DNA from: Symbiodinium natans
Lineage: Eukaryota > Sar > Dinophyceae > Suessiales > Symbiodiniaceae
DNA: 64,000 nt
NCBI GenBank assembly: GCA_905221605.1
Contig: CAJNDS010000191.1
Location: forward strand, 248,001 to 312,000
Direction: 5' to 3'
Shown here: positions 58,881 to 64,000 of the stretch, piece after piece
Layout: every line of letters begins with the position of its first letter
How positions within the stretch are numbered: the first letter of the stretch is position 1
The notes under the pieces: generated by a model
What the model was told of the DNA's origin: nothing
Databases searched by the model: none
The model's input: only the letters and a program-made list of their open reading frames with translations
Program-made: the position numbers and the translations under genes

Positions 58881-58916
58881 CACAATCCGGCCACTTTCCT
58901 AAACCCCAAACCTGAG

Positions 58917-58977
58917 GATTATAGTACCCCTAGTATGATCCCTACTAAGGACTGTTAGTACAAGGGGGAACATCCCA
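58917..58977. mobile_element. MITE-like family A, truncated copy 7
   Basis: Only the right half is present (ATTATAGTACCCC to GGGGGAACATCCC, with TAAGGACTGTTAGTA). Confidence 0.65.
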
Positions 58978-59333
58978 ACCTAAACTCTTCTTGGGGTAGC
59001 CTTCTCGAGTTTGAGCTTTCGAAAGTTTTGCCTCTCAAATGCAATAGTCATTTGTTCAACTTGCTTGAAGCCCTACAGCCAGCGGGCAAGAGTTGTTTGT
59101 TCACAGTGTCTGTTCCAGGGCAAGAAGGAACCCTCAACCCTTTGGCGGCAGGCTTCGGAAGACTCTCGCCTAGTCGGTGGGCAGTACAGTTCACTGAGCC
59201 CTACCACGACAAGTCGGACACACCTGTTCTTCTGACAGTGCAACCAACCGCGCGGCACTTGACTTCAAAATCTGGTTGTAAAGGCATACGAGAGCCAAAG
59301 CCCTTAACCCTAAACCCTAAACCCCAAACTTAC

Positions 59334-59398
59334 GAGAGCCGAAGCCATACTGGGACACCGGCAACCTTCGCGGGCTCTTCGGGCAGCGCTCCGCGAGC
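59334..59398 (-). CDS. 65-nt exon with the clearest telomere-armed splice sites
   Basis: The acceptor reads CTAAACCCTACCAG|G and the donor C|GTAAGTTTGGGGTTTAGG in transcript sense, so both splice sites are directly joined to telomere-like sequence. The exon is open in more than one frame (for example ARGALPEEPAKVAGVPVWLR). Product not recognised. Its last bases are duplicated beyond the telomeric stretch; see findings. Confidence 0.45.
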
Positions 59399-59402
59399 CT
59401 GG

Positions 59403-59500
59403 TAGGGTTTAGGGTTTAGGGTCTAGGGTCTAGGGTGTAGGGTGTAGGGAGTAGGGTGTAGGGTGTAGGGTGGAGGGGGTAGGGTTTACGGTTTAGGGTA
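59403..59500. repeat. TTTAGGG/TCTAGGG/TGTAGGG array
   Basis: Blocks of each variant; upper arm of exon 59334-59398. Confidence 0.92.
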
Positions 59501-60327
59501 GGAAGGCTTGCAACTTTCGGTTCGGTGTTGAGAGGACTCAGTGCTTGTTGAGCAGCTCAGAGTCTAGGGTATTCAGGGCTTATGGTTCTGAAGCGTTGAG
59601 GCACAAGTAAGTGGAGCCTACAACAACCCCCAAACACTTTCAACGGCCCTGGAAGTCTATAACCTACAAACAACCTTGATTCCCCGCTACGGTACAAGCT
59701 GATGAGCTTCCAGCATCACGTGTGTCGGTTCCCCCTGAGAAAACCCTTGGCCCTAAGAAGGCCAGGCCCTTGCATCTCTCATTCGACATTTAGCAAGCTG
59801 TATATGGACCATTTTAAGATCCTAATACAGAGAGAATTCGGGTCCACGATAGTTTTGGGGTCGTTTAGGTTTGCTTGCTGGCCTTCCTTGGGGTAGAGGG
59901 GTCATTTAGGCATAAGGACTTTTAAGGCCATGTACAGCGGGCTGAAATGTGTCGCTTCGAAGGGGGGCCTGGGGATGCGTCCAAGAGAGGACGCACGCGA
60001 TGTAGGCCATGCAAGGTTCCCACAATGTTGGGTTTAGGATTTGGGGTTTAGGTTTAGGGTTCTGGGTGATCCAGGGAAACTAGCAAACCCTCACGTACCC
60101 GCCGGGCGGTAAACACGGAATTCCTAGCCTAACCAGCCTAAACCTCTCTGACTGCAGTTCCTGTAGTTCCCTTCGGGGAAACCTGCGCAACTTAAGGTAC
60201 AATCGAATATGAGAACTAGGTGCCACCAAAACCCTAAAAGCTGAACCCTAAACCCTAAATCCTAAACCTTAAACCCTAAACCCTACACCCTTTTGCAACA
60301 GGCCCTAAACCCTAAACTAGTAAAATT

Positions 60328-60430
60328 AGAACCCTAGGTGGCGGAGAAGACATGGCCGGCCGTGGAGATCGCCGGCAGCTTGACCCAGTCTGCTCCTAGC
60401 CTGGTCGTCTGGGCAAGCTGGAACCGCATT
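60328..60430 (-). CDS. Coding-like exon flanked by inverted telomeric arms
   Basis: Between CCCTAAA-type repeats (60240-60318) and TTTAGGG-type repeats (from about 60434). One minus-strand frame (CPDDQARSRLGQAAGDLHGR) stays open through a GT donor. A plus-strand frame is also open, so strand is inferred from neighbours. Confidence 0.3.
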
Positions 60431-60819
60431 GGGGCTTAGGGTTTAGAGCTAGGGTTCAGGGTTTAGGGGTTCGGGTTTGGGGTTTAGGGCTTAGGGTCTC
60501 TGCAAGTCTAACAGAGCAACCAAAAGCAGCCAACCCAAAGATCTCGATTGATAGTTTCACAGCTATCATTGAACTGAAAACCCCCAAAAAAATCTCGAGT
60601 CCAGAACCCAGAGGCTTTGATTTGGGCTCCGTTTCAGAGAAACGTGGCGTTGCGCAAAACAAGGACACGAAAGATTGGAAGAGCAGTCCACTGACTGTTG
60701 CACAAATATTTTGCTAGCGCCTGATAGATTTTGTCAACAGCTGACTGTTCGCGCACCATCTACCCAAACTCAAAGAGCTCCGTCTGGCATGGCAGGTGTT
60801 GACACTGTGTTGAGAGTGC

Positions 60820-60970
60820 TTCTACACCTGCTGTACATTACCTTAACATCATTCAGCGGCGTATCAGAATGCAGCAATAAATTGTGGTTGAGGGCAGCCC
60901 CGGCTTGCAGAGCATTGCAGTGTCTATGGCCAAAACATACCACCTCCTCAACTATGAAGTCTGTAAAGTG
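60820..60970 (-). CDS. Coding-like exon ending at a consensus GT donor
   Basis: Minus-strand block reading EEVVCFGHRHCNALQAGAAL then NHNLLLHSDTPLNDVK, ending AAG|GTAATG. A plus-strand frame of 107 codons overlaps (60675-60998) but has a less protein-like composition. Product not recognised. Confidence 0.35.
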
Positions 60971-61019
60971 CCATGCTCAAGCCGGGAGTGAGGCTTGATA
61001 GCACGAGGTCGAACCCTAA

Positions 61020-61510
<491 letters not shown>

Positions 61511-61819
61511 GCAAGGAAGCCGTCTGCCAAGACTCGCGCTGCTCTTGCTTCAGGAGTCGAGTTCCTGGCGCCACTTTCTTTGGCAATTCGGGCAGGGGGC
61601 TAGGCTGGCGCAGCAGGCATTCGGACCACGAGCCGCGAACACAAAGCAAACCTTCACAACCCTCCGAACCCGTGACGCTCGGAGAGGTCGGGAAACTGGG
61701 GAGGGTCAGGGAACGTAGGTGTACTTCTCAAAACCGTATACACCCTAGCAAGGTTCCCTTGATAAGCAGCTTTTCGAACAGAATCCCACAAATTGTAAAC
61801 AAGGACCCGCCATGAGGGA

Positions 61820-62090
61820 CCCTGAACATCTGAACAACCCCGGCACATATGTCTACAGGCACACTTCTCTGCAAAAATCCGGCCTTCCTCATTTTGCGGC
61901 CTGGCGGCACAGGAGTAGCAGAGCCTATGAGGCCTTTGACTCTCCAGCTCCCATCAAAAGAGTCCAGGCTTGAAGTGTTTTCCAGTACCGAGAGGGTATG
62001 TTTTTCATGTTTGGAATTTTGAAGGTGCGGAGTTTACAGGGTTGAGGACATCAGCCGAAAGCCCAGGCTGATGCAACTGACCTTTTGAGC
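61820..62090. other. Region without a recognised gene
   Basis: Mixed-composition sequence with no telomeric repeats, no palindrome and no convincing exon. Confidence 0.3.
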
Positions 62091-62098
62091 CGGCGCGT

Positions 62099-62257
62099 AT
62101 GGCGATCCGTGTCCTAGGCGTGAGCACAGCCAATGCCCTGGTCGTGTCATCCCGGACGTGTCACCTGGAGGCGCATGGGGTCACACGACTTCAGGGCGGC
62201 TCGGCTGCTTGCCCCCACGCGAAGCTAGGGTTGTCCAAAGCTGGACTGGACAGATGA
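62099..62257 (+). CDS. Small plus-strand open frame, 52 codons
   Basis: Starts MAIRVLGVSTANALVVSSR and ends KLGLSKAGLDR. No other support. Confidence 0.12.
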   Translation: MAIRVLGVSTANALVVSSRTCHLEAHGVTRLQGGSAACPHAKLGLSKAGLDR

Positions 62258-62282
62258 TTTGGGCACATGCCAAGATTCTAAG

Positions 62283-62373
62283 CCCTAAACCCTAAACCCC
62301 AAACCCCAAACCCTAAACCCTAAACCCTAAAACCCTAAAACCCTAAAACCCTAAAACCCTAAAACCCTAAACC
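62283..62373. repeat. CCCTAAA/CCCCAAA/CCCTAAAA array
   Basis: Ends in about five eight-base CCCTAAAA units. Confidence 0.93.
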
Positions 62374-62664
62374 CAAGCTAGCTCTGCTGGAGCTTGGGTG
62401 TTCGAGGGCCTTTCCCCCGCTGTGCGAAAGCGTGCTGGAGGCAGCGCAGAAGACAAAAGCACTTGAGGTGAATGCCGGGATGCCTACTCATGCTTAGTTG
62501 GGCATATGTATATGCATATATGGTAAGTATCAGCCGAATATGAGGAACTATTCATACAGAGCATTAGTAATTCTACCAGCTTAAAACAGTATTACTTTTA
62601 ATCATAGCAGTGCGACAACACTAATTGACCCTCGGCCGGTTGACGGCTCAGGGGCTCTTGGACG

Positions 62665-62722
62665 GAGGCTCACTTGGCGAACGCGTCCTCGAGCGGAGGC
62701 TTGAACTGCCGAGGCCACCAAT
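62665..62722 (-). CDS. Probable 3'-terminal exon of an upstream gene
   Basis: After an AG|G acceptor the minus strand reads NWWPRQFKPPLEDAFAK and then stops. TTTAGGG-type repeats start just above (from about 62735). The rest of this gene would lie above 62.7 kb, but I cannot connect it. Confidence 0.38.
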
Positions 62723-62879
62723 TCCTGGGTTGAGGGTTTCGTGGCTTATAAGGGGTTTAAGGGTTTAGGGTTTCTAAGGGTTTAGGGGCTGAAAAGGGGT
62801 TTAAGGGTTTAGGGTTTAGCACACCTCAATGAGCCTGAGCCCTGAACCCTCCAAGGCCAGCAGTTTCTGATTTAGGGGT

Positions 62880-63520
62880 TTGGGGGTTTCAGGCACAAGG
62901 CATCTACTTCACGTTCACATGCAAGGGTTGTTCTTGGTTTTCGGGCTTCGGGTGTAGAGAACCCTGGTGGATTTCTATTGCGTTTGAGCAGGGCAGGGGA
63001 GGGGGGGGGGGGGGGCTCTGAGCTCGGCTCGGTTTAAACTTCAGAAACAGTTGGGCGTTTTTTTTAATGGTGATAGAACACACGCGAACTTCTTTCTCAA
63101 CTTAGGCTTTGGGGGGGGGGGGGGGTTACACTGGGAAGTAATGCCGGCAACCCCATACTTCTGCATCCCGAAATTTCTTAACTAGCAAAAGTTGCACAAA
63201 TAAGTTCTCAGCTCAAAAAGCAAAGCTGCTCAAGAAAGCCGAGCTTCAGCTCACCCAAAGCAGCGGTGAGAGCTGGCGTGACCACAGTGCGAACCACAAA
63301 GGTGTCCTTGGTTTTCGGGCGTCTGTCCTTGCTTTCGGGAAGTTGCCGAGGTTTAGGGTTCAGGGTTCAGGGTTTAGGGTGAGCTGGATCCCAAGCTTCA
63401 AGACACAGAGCGCCAGGCCCTCAATGGCCCGCAAACCCCGAATGTTCAAGCAATGAACCGCGCTGCGAGCCCTGGGCCGTGGGCACATGGGTGTCTGTGA
63501 GTGGGTGAGTGAGGGAGACC
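62880..63520. other. Region without a recognised gene
   Basis: Contains two G12-16 runs (about 63000-63015 and 63112-63126) and a short TTTAGGG/TTCAGGG tract at 63352-63380; otherwise nothing seen. Confidence 0.35.
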
Positions 63521-63526
63521 GTTAAG

Positions 63527-63802
63527 TCAAAGAGTCCAGGAGAACTGCCATAACGAAGATCCAGGACGCCTGCCGCATGGAGGGCACCTTAGGTGGCTGC
63601 GATTGTCCAGGCTGCATATGTCTTTGCTATATGTCAGCGGACCAGTGTGGAAGAGGGTCTGTGACGCAAGAATAGAAAGGACCCAGCAACCTCCCTGGCG
63701 GAATCCTCCCATAGACCTCCACATCTGAAAATATCTGCCGTTAAAACACTTAACCTCACACAAATCAGACAGAGCTCCGGTAATGTACCAGTACCTACAC
63801 AT
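63527..63802 (-). CDS. Open frame of 91 codons, unknown
   Basis: A minus-strand frame rich in Cys and aromatic residues (CRYWYITGALSDLCEVKC) runs to a stop at 63527. An overlapping minus frame (63634-63894) is also open, so neither is secure. Confidence 0.22.
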   Translation of the reverse strand: MCRYWYITGALSDLCEVKCFNGRYFQMWRSMGGFRQGGCWVLSILASQTLFHTGPLTYSKDICSLDNRSHLRCPPCGRRPGSSLWQFSWTL

Positions 63803-64000
63803 CCTAAACCCCTAAACCCCACTCGACAAAAGCTGTCCCAGCCCCGTGATGGCTTTTGGGAAAGTTGTTTTCGCGTCGGGTCGCAGCCAGACATTTTGCG
63901 GTGTTAGCACAAGCCTTGTTTTGGGCTCCTAAATCCCAAATCCGAAATCCGAAACCCTGGCGACTCCAAAGCCCCAGCAACCCTAAACCGAGGCACTTCC

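Noticed and set aside
60675-60998. 107-codon plus-strand frame
   Set aside because: The minus strand over the same bases is better coding-like and ends in a consensus donor; kept only as an alternative.

Overview
The window looks like nuclear DNA of a dinoflagellate. Three things point there. Telomere-type repeats TTTAGGG/CCCTAAA, normally found at chromosome ends in plants and dinoflagellates, are scattered internally through nearly the whole window. Introns inferred from reading frame and paralogue comparison use GT, GC and GA donors with an AG|G acceptor, a known dinoflagellate habit. Every gene I can identify lies on the minus strand, matching the unidirectional gene order of these genomes. 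The species cannot be named from sequence alone.

Genes are described in their own 5'->3' direction, from high to low coordinates. (1) 63.8-47 kb: many short coding-like minus-strand exons, including two EF-hand-like exons (54.6 and 53.3 kb), of unresolved gene structure. (2) 45.19-43.81 kb: an intronless gene for a secreted, probably GPI-anchored beta-propeller-repeat protein. (3) 43.4-35.9 kb: a coiled-coil protein gene made of about 13 tiny exons. (4) 35.19-30.98 kb: an alkaline-ceramidase-like membrane enzyme in about nine exons. (5) 30.2-28.3 kb: four orphan coding-like exons. (6) 27.93-23.20 kb: a sugar-phosphate/glycerol-3-phosphate transporter (SLC37/GlpT type, major facilitator superfamily) in about ten exons. 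(7) 23.0-17.5 kb: exons of a second coiled-coil-like protein. (8) 12.1-7.0 kb and 6.15-0.5 kb: two tandem paralogues of a membrane-anchored secreted esterase (PHB-depolymerase/feruloyl-esterase type), each with a complete Ser-Asp-His triad.

The most striking structure is intronic. In at least 16 exons the + strand reads CCCTAAA-type repeats, then exon, then TTTAGGG-type repeats. In the transcript, those introns therefore begin with UUUAGGG repeats and end with CCCUAAA repeats, and the two arms could pair and bring the splice sites together. The intronless propeller gene and its flanks (43.4-46.5 kb) lack such repeats. Many exon junctions carry short direct repeats like target-site duplications. 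One intron, 113 nt with a 5-bp duplication and inverted ends, is present in esterase copy 2, absent from copy 1, and has a relative at 18.3 kb. At least seven palindromic MITE-like families of about 40-180 bp recur, often next to exons. Together this suggests introns spread here as transposon-like introners, many with telomere-like arms.

The rest is repeat: microsatellites (AGT, CAG, CTTT, GAT, AT), minisatellites, GC-hairpin tandem repeats (46-53 kb), and telomere-variant arrays. All exon limits are read by eye without transcripts, so positions outside the four well-recognised gene families are approximate.
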